From Alphaproteobacteria bacterium HGW-Alphaproteobacteria-18 (GTDB lineage: Bacteria > Pseudomonadota > Alphaproteobacteria > Caulobacterales > Hyphomonadaceae), in assembly GCA_002841155.1 (NCBI GenBank), contig PHEH01000003.1, positions 186,001 to 250,000 of the forward strand: DNA of 64,000 nucleotides. The letters are read 5' to 3'. The translations under genes and the position numbers were made by a program. The notes beneath the pieces are model-generated. The model saw nothing but the letters and a program-made list of their open reading frames with translations. It was not told where the DNA came from and made no database searches. Positions 49,047 through 58,339 of this stretch are shown here, piece by piece; positions within the stretch are counted from its first letter, which is position 1; each line of letters begins with the position of its first letter.

Positions 49047-50117
49047 TCACCAGCTTGCCATGCCGGCGGCGCGGCTCCGGTGAACGGATGGGCTACCGAG
49101 ATAGGCCTTGTCGAACACGGACCGGCGGAACCAGATGTTCAGACCGTACTCCCACGTGTAGCCAATGCCGCCATGGGCGGCGATGGCGTCGCGGGCCACT
49201 TCGGCAAACCGGTCGCAGATATGGGCCTTAGCCATGGCCGCTGCCCTTGAGGCATCCGGCAGGTCCCTGTCCCAGGCATAGGCAGCATACCAGAGCAGCG
49301 CGCGCGCCGGCTCAACGTTCATGGCCATGTTTGCGAGCTGGTGCTTTAAAGCCTGGAACTTGGCGATCGGCTGACCGAACTGCTGGCGCTCCTGCGCGTA
49401 AGCGACACTGAGATCGACACAGTGTTGCGCGCCGCCCAGCGCGTCGGCCGCAATCAGCACCAGCGCTGCATCAATCACGCGCTGAACAGCAAGGTCGCCG
49501 CCCTCAAACAGGATCTGGACCGGCGCATCGCGGAAAGTCACACTGGCACATTTCCTTGTCCTGTCGGTTGACCGGACCGGCGCCACGGCCACGCCTTCGC
49601 CGGCCTCAACAAGCGCCAGTCCGCCGCCCTTGAGGCCCACGAGGAAGAGGCCGGCGCTGCTGGCAGAGGCAACAAACCTGACCTGTCCCGTGGCACGTCC
49701 GGCCTCGTGCAAAACGTCCCAGCTTTCAGCCAGGCCGTTTCCGCCGAAGGCCAGCCCGGCGACCACCGAACCGCAGGCGACATTCTGCAGGAAAGCTTCG
49801 CGCGCTGCCGTGTTGGCCGTCTGCGACAGCGCGTAGGCAGCCAGCATCTGTCCCATCATCGGGCCTGGCGCAGCACTGCGGCCGAGGGCCTCGGCGCAGA
49901 GCGCCGCTTCAAATAGTCCGAGCCCGCTCCCGCCTGCCTCCTCACTCAGCATCATGCCGGCAAGCCCAAGTTCCATCAGCGCGCGCCAGCTATCGGGCTC
50001 GAGATCAGCGTCCGCATCCAGATAGGCCATCAGTTTGTCGCGGGGCAGCGCATCCTGTACCGCGCCGAAGACGGCATCCTGAATGGCTGTTTGATCGCTA
50101 TCGGGATGAAATCTCAT
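49047..50117 (-). CDS. Acyl-CoA dehydrogenase, small-type subunit (tandem pair with 50114-51310)
   Basis: AYAQERQQFGQPIAKFQALKHQLANMAM, AHGGIGYTWEYGLNIWFRR; overlaps the upstream ACAD by 4 nt. Confidence 0.9.
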   Translation of the reverse strand: MRFHPDSDQTAIQDAVFGAVQDALPRDKLMAYLDADADLEPDSWRALMELGLAGMMLSEEAGGSGLGLFEAALCAEALGRSAAPGPMMGQMLAAYALSQTANTAAREAFLQNVACGSVVAGLAFGGNGLAESWDVLHEAGRATGQVRFVASASSAGLFLVGLKGGGLALVEAGEGVAVAPVRSTDRTRKCASVTFRDAPVQILFEGGDLAVQRVIDAALVLIAADALGGAQHCVDLSVAYAQERQQFGQPIAKFQALKHQLANMAMNVEPARALLWYAAYAWDRDLPDASRAAAMAKAHICDRFAEVARDAIAAHGGIGYTWEYGLNIWFRRSVFDKAYLGSPSVHRSRAAGMASW

Positions 50118-51310
50118 TTGCTGTGCTCCGCCGGAAAGTCACGCGGCAGCCCCAGGCCTCGCTCGGCAATGATGTTGCGCTGGATGTTGGTGGTGCCGCC
50201 CGCAATGGAGTTGCCGAGTGAGCCCATGATCTGATCGAGCCATTTTTCAGGCCCGCGGCCTTTCGAGCCGGCAGATTCCGGCTCCAGCAAGGCGTCCTCA
50301 CCGATGATCTCCTGTGCCGCGCGCGCGATGTCATGGCCGATTTCCGTCAGCACGAGCTTCATCATCAGGCTGACCGGTCCTGGCGCCTCATCGGCAATGG
50401 CATGCGACATGATCCGGTAACTGGAATAGCGGTGCGCCATGACCCAGCATTCGATGCGGGCCAGCATGTCGCGAATCAGCGGGTCTTCGATCGCCGGGCG
50501 GCCGTTGCGCTGGGCTTCCTTGGCGACCTCGACAAGTTTTTCGAACTGGTTGCCGAGGACGGCCGCCGAGCCGATGCTGGCACGCTCATGCTTCAGCGTG
50601 GTGCGCGAGACGTTCCACCCCTCGCCCCGGTTCCCGACGATCCACTCGGCTGGTGTTTCGGCATTGTCGAAGAAGAATTCATAGAACCCGCTCTCACCCG
50701 TCATCTGGCGGATGGGCCTGCGGGTGATGCCGGGCTGGTTCAGGTCGATCAGCAGGTAGGAAATGCCGTCATGCTTGCCGGCGTCGGGCTCGGTTCGCAC
50801 CAGCGCAAACATGTGTGTGGCCTGGCCACCCTGGCTGGTCCAGATCTTCTGGCCATTGATGATCCACTTGTCGCCGACCAGGTCTCCCCGCGTGCGCACC
50901 GAGGCAAGGTCTGATCCTGTTCCGGGTTCTGAATAGCCCTGGCCCCAGATATAGTCTCCGGCCATCGTTGGCCGGATGAAGAGATCCTTCTGCAGGGCGC
51001 TGCCCCGCTCAAGGAGTGTCGGCACGAGCATGTTCATGCCATTGCCGGCAACTTCCATCGGCGCGCGCGCGCGCGCAAACTCTTCCCGGATCACCTGGGC
51101 GCGGATCACGTCGGCCGGCTGCTCCGACCCGCCATAGGCTTTGGGGATCGAGCGATAGAGATATCCGGCCTCGGTCGCCTGCAGCCGGAATGAGGCGATG
51201 AATGCCTTCATACCCGCCCTGTCTACATCCTTCGGGGTCCACGCCGTCTTCAGAAACGCGCGGACGTGCTTGCGGAAGGCCTCCGCCTCCGGACCATAGC
51301 TCAGATCCAT
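50114..51310 (-). CDS. Acyl-CoA dehydrogenase (tandem pair)
   Basis: WGQGYSEPGTGSDLASVRTRGD, GQKIWTSQGGQATHMFALVRT, AGGTTNIQRNIIAERGLGLP. Confidence 0.93.
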   Translation of the reverse strand: MDLSYGPEAEAFRKHVRAFLKTAWTPKDVDRAGMKAFIASFRLQATEAGYLYRSIPKAYGGSEQPADVIRAQVIREEFARARAPMEVAGNGMNMLVPTLLERGSALQKDLFIRPTMAGDYIWGQGYSEPGTGSDLASVRTRGDLVGDKWIINGQKIWTSQGGQATHMFALVRTEPDAGKHDGISYLLIDLNQPGITRRPIRQMTGESGFYEFFFDNAETPAEWIVGNRGEGWNVSRTTLKHERASIGSAAVLGNQFEKLVEVAKEAQRNGRPAIEDPLIRDMLARIECWVMAHRYSSYRIMSHAIADEAPGPVSLMMKLVLTEIGHDIARAAQEIIGEDALLEPESAGSKGRGPEKWLDQIMGSLGNSIAGGTTNIQRNIIAERGLGLPRDFPAEHSK

Positions 51311-51313
51311 CCT

Positions 51314-52105
51314 CTATTTCCCGTCATTCTTCTTCTGGAGCGCCGCATGAATGCGGCCGGCGGCCTGGGTGGACAGGCCCATATAGAGACTTTCCTGGTC
51401 GAGATGCTGCTCGAACACGCCGTCCTCGGCATTGTTGAGGTTGGCCTTCATGTAGCGCCAGCCCATGCGCGGTCCGGCGGCGAGCCGGCGGGCCACCTTC
51501 AGCGTCTCCTCGCGAAGCACCTCGTCTGCAAATATGCGGGTATACAGACCGAATTGCAGCGCTGACTGGGCATCATACTTCTCCCCGAGGAAGAAGAGTT
51601 CCCGGGCTTTCCCGCTGCCGAGAATCTTGGGCCAGAACCAGGTCGAGCCGAAATCACCGCTGCCTCCGATCCTGTCGAAGGCTGAGAGGAAGGTTGCGGA
51701 CGTTGCGGCAAATCGCAGGTCGCAGGCGCCGGCGATCCCGATACCGGCCCCGGCGACCGGGCCATTGATCATGGCGATCGTGGGTTTGCCCATTTCGTGA
51801 AGCAGGCGGGCCGTTTCCATATGGGCGCGAAGCCGCAGATGCCCCTGCTCCGTCGGCCCGCCTGTCTCAGGCGTTGCCTCGGCCGGCGCCCGGCTTCCCT
51901 TGATGTCTCCGCCGGCGCAGAACCCCCGGCCGGCGCCGGTGACCACGACGCAGCCGATCGCGGCGTCCCGCGCTGCGTCCGCAACCGCGTCTGCCAGCGG
52001 CGCCATGATCGAATCATTCAGCGCGTTCAGCCGGTCTGGGCGGTTCAGCGTAATGATCCGGACGCCATCGGTATCCTCAAGGAGGACAGTGGCTTCCTCG
52101 CTCAT
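51314..52105 (-). CDS. Enoyl-CoA hydratase/isomerase (crotonase)
   Basis: IITLNRPDRLNALNDSI, GAGRGFCAGGDIKGSR, MINGPVAGAGIGIAGACDLRFAA. Confidence 0.95.
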   Translation of the reverse strand: MSEEATVLLEDTDGVRIITLNRPDRLNALNDSIMAPLADAVADAARDAAIGCVVVTGAGRGFCAGGDIKGSRAPAEATPETGGPTEQGHLRLRAHMETARLLHEMGKPTIAMINGPVAGAGIGIAGACDLRFAATSATFLSAFDRIGGSGDFGSTWFWPKILGSGKARELFFLGEKYDAQSALQFGLYTRIFADEVLREETLKVARRLAAGPRMGWRYMKANLNNAEDGVFEQHLDQESLYMGLSTQAAGRIHAALQKKNDGK

Positions 52106-53385
52106 GTCTTTGACAGTTCCCAGTGGCGCGCCATCATGCGCGCGGCTTCCTCGGCAAGATCGGCCGGGACTTCCGGATACATGGCCATCCGGCCCTTGCG
52201 CGGCAATGCAATCGTCGCGGTCGCCTTCACCGTTACCTCGTCCCGCTGATTGACAAACTGTGCCATCACATCAACGAGACATTGCCCGTTCTCTTCGCGC
52301 TTGCCGACCACCTCACCTGTGATGAATTGGGTGTCGCCCATATAGTTGAACTTGCGGATCTCATCATGAACATGCGTGATAATCCCGTCATCCCCGGCCC
52401 AGTCCTGCAGATAGTGGAAAAGGTAATTCTCGCGCATCACCCCATAATCATAGGCCATGGGATTGCCGATGGCCTGCGCCCATTTCGGATCCCAGTGAAG
52501 ACGCTGCGCAACATCGGGAATACCCTGTTCATTCTTGACGTAGAAGGGCGCGATCCGCTTGCGATTCTGATGAGCCAGCCGCCCGACAGTCGGCGCGTAA
52601 GGCACAAATCCGTAGCCGCCTGAATGGAAACAGATGACATCCGTGACGGTGAGCGGGCCTTTGGCCATCTTGCCAAGCGTATCTCCGACACCGACATCGT
52701 CGAAGTAGCGGGTCTGCGCGCCGCGAACGACTTCCGCCGCATAGACAGCATCGATCTCTGCCATGTCTTCATCCGTATACGTGGCGGGCTCGATGGCAGA
52801 GTATTTCCCTTTCTTGGCCGCCGTCTTGCGCTCAGTCAGGATGCGAAGGATGCGATAGACCGCCACGACCTCGCCGCGCTGGTTGACCTTTACGTCCTTG
52901 CGCGTGCAGATCACGGAGCGTCCGGAGAATTCGGATGGTTTGACCTCGCAGGACTCGTCCCCGTTATAGGAGTAGATCGTGTCGCCGGGCCGCATGGGAC
53001 GGTAAAAATCCCAGGTAGACCCGGAGACAAAAACATGAATGCCGCGAAAGAGCGACTTCCGCAATGCCTTGATTTCCTCAGAGGGCGGATCGCCTTTCAT
53101 CGGAGAATTGACCGAACCGATCATCATCCCCGGCGCGATCACCCCGCCCCAGCGCGTACCGGCTGCATAGTCGGGATCGCAGAAAAGCGGATTGTCATCG
53201 CCGCAGCCATGGGACCAGTTGCGGATATTGTCGACCGTGGCCGTCTGGTTGTACTCGCGATGCTTCGACGGGGACATGTGGCCCAGCAGCTTCATCTGCC
53301 GTTCGATATCCTCGTCCGTGATGGTGTAATCGACCGCTTTCTTCCATTCTTCGCTTTCAAGAATGTCGTTCTTGGACTCGGCCAT
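52102..53385 (-). CDS. Double-hotdog MaoC-type/FAS1-like dehydratase (enoyl-CoA hydratase)
   Basis: SHGCGDDNPLFCDPDYAAGTRWGGVIAPGMM hydratase-like motif, C-terminal second hotdog half. Confidence 0.83.
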   Translation of the reverse strand: MAESKNDILESEEWKKAVDYTITDEDIERQMKLLGHMSPSKHREYNQTATVDNIRNWSHGCGDDNPLFCDPDYAAGTRWGGVIAPGMMIGSVNSPMKGDPPSEEIKALRKSLFRGIHVFVSGSTWDFYRPMRPGDTIYSYNGDESCEVKPSEFSGRSVICTRKDVKVNQRGEVVAVYRILRILTERKTAAKKGKYSAIEPATYTDEDMAEIDAVYAAEVVRGAQTRYFDDVGVGDTLGKMAKGPLTVTDVICFHSGGYGFVPYAPTVGRLAHQNRKRIAPFYVKNEQGIPDVAQRLHWDPKWAQAIGNPMAYDYGVMRENYLFHYLQDWAGDDGIITHVHDEIRKFNYMGDTQFITGEVVGKREENGQCLVDVMAQFVNQRDEVTVKATATIALPRKGRMAMYPEVPADLAEEAARMMARHWELSKT

Positions 53386-53412
53386 CTTGTATCTCTCCCT
53401 TTAGGTCCACGC

Positions 53413-54936
53413 TCAGGTGGACGCTTCAACCTGATTTTCGAACATCGCCCGTACTTCGGCGAGAATAGGTTTCAGGGAGGGCGTGCGCGGGACGTCCTCC
53501 ACAAACGCAAACCGCACGGGCACCTGATAGGCAATAAGCCGCTGACGCGCGAACGCCTTGAGATCGTCCTCGCTGGGTCTGTCCGCCCCTGCCCTCAGGA
53601 TAATAGCGGCCACAGGAACCGCGCCGAGCCGGCGGTCAGCAATGCCGACAACCACCGCTTCGCGAACGGCCGGATGACTTTCCAGGACAGCATTCACATC
53701 GTCGGGATGGACCTTGAACCCGCCCCTCAGGATCGCATTATCGGCTCGTCCCCGGATGAACAGGAAACCATCCGCATCGATCACGGCGCGGTCTGTCGTG
53801 CGCAGCCAGGCGCCGCCATTGCCAAACTGGCGGGCCTTCATTTCGAGCACGCCTTCTTCCCCCGGAGCAAGTTCCTCTCCCGTAACCGGATCGACCACGC
53901 GCCCGGTCACACCCGGCTGGAAACGGCCGACACTGCCCGGTTTGCTGGCGTAATACTGCCGGAAATCCGGCAGTGACCAGCCGGCAACCGCGCCGGAAAA
54001 CTCCGTAGCACCATAATTCTGCAGCACCGGCAGATCATACCTGTCCAGGAATGCCTGCGTGATGGCCGGATCGAGCGGTTGGGCGCCTGTGCGCAGGGCA
54101 ACAAGGCTTGAAAAAACATCCCCCGGCAGGTCCGCGTCCAGAATCATGCGCAGCCCGGTCGGCACGGCGCCGGCCACTTTTGGCCGGTGGCGCACGACCG
54201 CATCGCGCCAGGTTTCAACGGAGAATTTTTCAATGATACAGACCTTGCGGCCCGCCAGGATCGTCGACAGGGCGTGCCAGAGACCCCCGATATGCGCCAT
54301 CGGGCTGTTCAGGAGCTGCACCCCCGACCGCAGCTTTGGCGGATCGTCCGGGTTCCGGCCTGTTTCATAGGACATGGCCGACCTGAAGCTCTGAAGGAAT
54401 GCGTCGCGCTGAAGCGGAATGCGCTTGGGTGTTCCCGTGGTGCCGCTGGTCAGCATTTCAATGATCACGCCGGGCTGTTCCCGGCGGATGTTCCGTCCCG
54501 TGATCTTTTCAAAACCCGGGCGGAGCCGCGCGCCTTTGAGAACAGGATGGGTTTCGATGATGGCGGTTCCGGCTGCTTTCAATGTATCCAGCAGGCCGGG
54601 CCGGTCAAAATCCTCATCGATGCCAATGACCACGGGAAGATCGAGCTTTTCGAGATCGGCCCGCAACTTGTCTTCCGGCAGGACGTGATTGATCGACACC
54701 ATCGTGCCATCCATGGCAACGGCCGTGAGGATGGCGGCCAGAACATCGGGATGATTGCGGATCATGACCCCGATCCGGGCGCCTTCACCAAGCCCAAGTT
54801 CCGCCAGGGCAGCCTTGATCGCGTCGATCGTCAGCTTCAGGTCGCCCCAGCTCGACCAGGTTTCATTGAAATCGATGACGTCGGCGGCCGGATCAATTTC
54901 GACAACACCATTCAGAAGATCCGACAGAAACGACAT
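53413..54936 (-). CDS. AMP-binding acyl-CoA synthetase (paralogue of 29661-31157)
   Basis: EMLTSGTTGTPKRIPLQ, QNYGATEFSGAVAGWSLPDFR, RTTDRAVIDADGFLFIRGRADNAILRGGFKVHPDDV. Confidence 0.93.
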   Translation of the reverse strand: MSFLSDLLNGVVEIDPAADVIDFNETWSSWGDLKLTIDAIKAALAELGLGEGARIGVMIRNHPDVLAAILTAVAMDGTMVSINHVLPEDKLRADLEKLDLPVVIGIDEDFDRPGLLDTLKAAGTAIIETHPVLKGARLRPGFEKITGRNIRREQPGVIIEMLTSGTTGTPKRIPLQRDAFLQSFRSAMSYETGRNPDDPPKLRSGVQLLNSPMAHIGGLWHALSTILAGRKVCIIEKFSVETWRDAVVRHRPKVAGAVPTGLRMILDADLPGDVFSSLVALRTGAQPLDPAITQAFLDRYDLPVLQNYGATEFSGAVAGWSLPDFRQYYASKPGSVGRFQPGVTGRVVDPVTGEELAPGEEGVLEMKARQFGNGGAWLRTTDRAVIDADGFLFIRGRADNAILRGGFKVHPDDVNAVLESHPAVREAVVVGIADRRLGAVPVAAIILRAGADRPSEDDLKAFARQRLIAYQVPVRFAFVEDVPRTPSLKPILAEVRAMFENQVEAST

Positions 54937-54979
54937 TCCAGGGCTCCGGCAACAACAGCTTAGCGGTGAACAGATCCTC

Positions 54980-54996
54980 TTATATAACTAAGTGTG
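54980..54996 (+). promoter_or_regulatory. Operator B copy: TTATATAACTAAGTGTG
   Basis: About 44 bp upstream of the CoA ligase start. Confidence 0.7.
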
Positions 54997-55026
54997 CCTT
55001 CTGAAAAGAGGCAAGGACACCCGCGT

Positions 55027-56232
55027 TCACTTTAACTCACTGAAAGGGACACCCTTGTCCGCCCGCATTTCACCGGGCATGCCGAGAACACGTTCGGCAA
55101 TCTGGTTGCGCAGGACTTCGTCGGCGCCGCCTGCGATACGCAGGGCGGCGGACCAGATATAGTCGTCCCAGAGCGCCTGCGTCTGCGACTCTGCCGGCTC
55201 GACAGCGAGCGCGCCCGCCCCCCGGATTTCCATCGCGATGGCAGAAGATTTCTGGAGCCGGCTGGCATAGGAGAGCTTCATCATCGCCGCCAGCGCGCCG
55301 GGATTCTCGCCGCGCGACACCATCGTGCGCAAACGGGCCTGAAGGTAGGCCTGCGCCTGCTCCTCAGCATAGGCGGTTGCCAGCGAAAGCCTGTTTGCGG
55401 ACTGGTCGAGCGCCGTCCCCGGCCCGGCGGGCGTTTCGGCGGCATATTCCATGAGGCTGGCAATCTTGCCTTCTTCGCCCTGATTGAGCCGCTCGCCCAT
55501 CAAAACGGTCATGCAGCATGCCCAGCCCTCTCCGACGGCACCGATCCGCCAGGAATCAGGAATCCTGACATCGGTCAGGAAGGTCTCGTTGAAATCGGAA
55601 GCACCGGAAATCTGCCGGATCGGGCGCACCTCGATGCCGGGGGTCTTCATGTCGATGACGAAGAAGGTCAGACCCTTGTGCTTGGCAACGGAAGGGTCCG
55701 TTCGCACCACAAGAATCCCCCAGTCTGAATGGTGGGCCCAGCTCGACCAGACCTTCTGGCCGTTGATGATCCAGTCATCACCGTCCCTGACAGCCCGCGT
55801 GCGGACCGCCGCAAGATCAGATCCGGCTGCCGGCTCGGAAAACAGCTGGCACCAAGTCAGGTCCCCCTTGAGCGTTGGCTCGACAAAGCGGGAAATCTGG
55901 GCCTCGGTTCCATGCTTGCCGATAACCGGCAGGGCCATGCCGAGCCCGATCCCGATATAAGGCCCTTTCGGGAGATTGTAGCGCGCCTCCTCCTCATCGA
56001 AGACGACGGCTTCAATGATCGTGCCCCCCCGGCCACCGAGCACCCTGGGTAAGGTGATACCGGCATAGCCTCCGTCATATTTGGCGCGCTGCCAGGCTTT
56101 GCCCCGCGCAACCTGTTCGGCATCGGAAATCTGCTGGCCTGCGGCAAGAGCGTGCGCCGGCGCCGTCTTCTGAAGCCATGCCCTGACCTCGGAGCGGAAA
56201 GCGGCCTCTTCCGGTGTGTCGTTGAAATCCAT
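55027..56232 (-). CDS. Acyl-CoA dehydrogenase (second tandem pair)
   Basis: WCQLFSEPAAGSDLAAVRTRAVRDGDDWIINGQKVWSSWAHHSDWGILVVRTD. Confidence 0.94.
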   Translation of the reverse strand: MDFNDTPEEAAFRSEVRAWLQKTAPAHALAAGQQISDAEQVARGKAWQRAKYDGGYAGITLPRVLGGRGGTIIEAVVFDEEEARYNLPKGPYIGIGLGMALPVIGKHGTEAQISRFVEPTLKGDLTWCQLFSEPAAGSDLAAVRTRAVRDGDDWIINGQKVWSSWAHHSDWGILVVRTDPSVAKHKGLTFFVIDMKTPGIEVRPIRQISGASDFNETFLTDVRIPDSWRIGAVGEGWACCMTVLMGERLNQGEEGKIASLMEYAAETPAGPGTALDQSANRLSLATAYAEEQAQAYLQARLRTMVSRGENPGALAAMMKLSYASRLQKSSAIAMEIRGAGALAVEPAESQTQALWDDYIWSAALRIAGGADEVLRNQIAERVLGMPGEMRADKGVPFSELK

Positions 56233-56235
56233 GTC

Positions 56236-57366
56236 CTATGCTGCCTCATTGCTCTGTGTCCGGACGGCATCCACAAGCCGCCCGGCCCAATAGTCTTTTG
56301 GCCCCAGGGTGAGCGCCAGGGTGCGTTCCCGCCGATAGTAGAAATGGCAGTTGGCCTCGAAGGTGTAACCGATCCCGCCATGGACCTGCAGGTTCTCGCG
56401 CGCCGCCGCAGCGAGCGCGTCCAGAGATGTGAGGCGGGCGGCCGCCGCAGCCACCGGAAGCTGGCCGGGCGCTTCTGTTGCAGCCCAGCCGGCAAAATAG
56501 GCGTTTGATCGCGCGAGCTCCGTCGCCATCAGGGTGTCGGCAAGCTTGTGTTTGATCGCCTGATAGCTGGCCAGCGGACGCCCGAACATCTGGCGCCCCA
56601 TCGTATAGTCCCGCCCCATCATCACGCAGGCTTCGGCCGCGCCGACGGCTTCGAAAGCGGCCTGCACCGCTGCGCGGTCGAGAAGCGCGCTGATCCGGGC
56701 CTGCCCGCCCTGCGGCATCAGTTCGGCATGGGCCGCCCGGAATTCGATTTTGTAATGGGGCCGGAGCTGGTCGAAACTCTGCAGGCGTGTCCGCTCAATT
56801 TCAGGCTGGCCCAGATCCACCAGCGCGAGCGCCTCCTGCCCTTCGGCAAGGCATTGCACAACCGCCAGACCGGCGATACCGGCATCGGCCACGGGAAGTT
56901 TGATTCCCGTGAGTTTGCCATGCTCGAAGCGCACGCCCGGTTGAGCAGGACGCCATCCCGCCTTACCTTCCGCGCTGGCGAAGGTTGCGATCTGATCCCC
57001 GCTGGCAAGACCGGGCAGCCAGTTCATCTTCTGGGCTTCGGTGCCCGCCATCGCGATGGCATCGGCCGCGCAGACAATTGAGGAGAAAAAAGGCACGGCC
57101 GCATTGGCCCGCCCGAGGGCCTCACTGATGACACCCAGATCGAGATCTGTCAGGCCCAGACCGCCATAGGCTTCGGGAATACGCGCGCCCGGGAGTCCCA
57201 TTTCGCAGAGCGCTCTCCATGTCACCTCGTCCCACTCGGCCTGCGCATCGACAAGTGCGCGCAACCGGTCATAGGGTGCGTGCCCGGCCAGCAGGCTCCG
57301 GGTTTGGTCCGCCAGCAGTTTCTGTTCTTCTGATAGATCGAAGTTCACGCTGTCCTCACCTTGCAT
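56236..57366 (-). CDS. Acyl-CoA dehydrogenase, small-type subunit (second tandem pair)
   Basis: LSEEQKLLADQTRSLLAG, MGRQMFGRPLASYQAIKHKLADTLM, VHGGIGYTFEANCHFYYRR. Confidence 0.91.
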   Translation of the reverse strand: MQGEDSVNFDLSEEQKLLADQTRSLLAGHAPYDRLRALVDAQAEWDEVTWRALCEMGLPGARIPEAYGGLGLTDLDLGVISEALGRANAAVPFFSSIVCAADAIAMAGTEAQKMNWLPGLASGDQIATFASAEGKAGWRPAQPGVRFEHGKLTGIKLPVADAGIAGLAVVQCLAEGQEALALVDLGQPEIERTRLQSFDQLRPHYKIEFRAAHAELMPQGGQARISALLDRAAVQAAFEAVGAAEACVMMGRDYTMGRQMFGRPLASYQAIKHKLADTLMATELARSNAYFAGWAATEAPGQLPVAAAAARLTSLDALAAAARENLQVHGGIGYTFEANCHFYYRRERTLALTLGPKDYWAGRLVDAVRTQSNEAA

Positions 57367-57389
57367 TTTCTTTGGGGTACAATATCGAC

Positions 57390-57406
57390 TTATATAACTA
57401 GGTCAA
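57390..57406 (+). promoter_or_regulatory. Operator B copy: TTATATAACTAGGTCAA
   Basis: Divergent ACAD-pair/crotonase intergenic region. Confidence 0.7.
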
Positions 57407-57439
57407 TTAGCATCATGACAAACAAGGGAGACAGACCCA

Positions 57440-58234
57440 GTGACTTACGAGACCCTTCTTCTTGACGTTTCCAACCATATCGCCACGGTAACGCTCAATC
57501 GGCCCGAGGCGATGAATTCCTTCACGCGGAAAATGATGGATGAATGCGCCGAGGTCTGGCGCCACATTGCCGAGACTGACGATATTCACTGCGCCGTCCT
57601 GCGTGCCGCCCCGGGCCGGGCCTTCTCCACGGGCGTTGACGTGAAGGCGGCCGCCCAGCCCGGCGGTTCTGTCATGCATGACAATATCTGGACGGCCGAA
57701 GACCCCGGTGAGAAGCTCGGTCCCAAATCCAACCGCTGCTGGAAACCCGTGATCTGCGCCGTACATGGAATGGCCGCCGGCGGAGCCTTCTACTGGATCA
57801 ACGAGGCGGACATTGTGATCTGTTCGGAAGACGCAACCTTCTTTGATCCGCATGTGACATATGGCATGACTGCGGCGCTCGAACCCATCGGCGCCACCTA
57901 CAGGATGCCGCTGGGAGATGTCTTGCGTATGGCGCTTCTGGGGAATGATGAGCGTATCTCGGCAGGAACCGCGCTGCGCCTCGGGCTGGTGACGGAAATC
58001 ACCCCCAACGAGGCGCTCTGGAACCGCGCGCAGGCGCTGGCCGAGATCATCGCGGCCAAGCCGCCCGCGGCCACGTCCGGCACGGTCAAGGCAATCTGGG
58101 AATCGCTCGACATGCCGAGATCCGTCGCGCTGCGCACCGCCCTGAAATACTGCCAGATCGGAAATCCGGTCGGCACCTCGCAGGTAGACCGCGCGGCCCT
58201 GATGGGCACCCGCCAGGGCTACACGGTCCGCTAG
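57440..58234 (+). CDS. Enoyl-CoA hydratase/isomerase (crotonase)
   Basis: ATVTLNRPEAMNSFTRKMMDE, APGRAFSTGVDVKAA, AVHGMAAGGAFYWINEADIVI. Confidence 0.94.
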   Translation: MTYETLLLDVSNHIATVTLNRPEAMNSFTRKMMDECAEVWRHIAETDDIHCAVLRAAPGRAFSTGVDVKAAAQPGGSVMHDNIWTAEDPGEKLGPKSNRCWKPVICAVHGMAAGGAFYWINEADIVICSEDATFFDPHVTYGMTAALEPIGATYRMPLGDVLRMALLGNDERISAGTALRLGLVTEITPNEALWNRAQALAEIIAAKPPAATSGTVKAIWESLDMPRSVALRTALKYCQIGNPVGTSQVDRAALMGTRQGYTVR

Positions 58235-58339
58235 CCCCGCCCTTCCCCCGTGAACCATGCATCTTCCCGGGCGAAACAGTTCACCCGGCATCGACCCGCC
58301 GAAGCCCTGCCGCGCGCAGGCATCTAAGGAGCCTGTTTC

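Noticed and set aside
52624-53976. 450-aa plus-strand ORF
   Set aside because: Antisense to the MaoC-type hydratase and CoA ligase; shadow ORF.
57413-58291. 292-aa minus-strand ORF
   Set aside because: Antisense to a well-supported crotonase.
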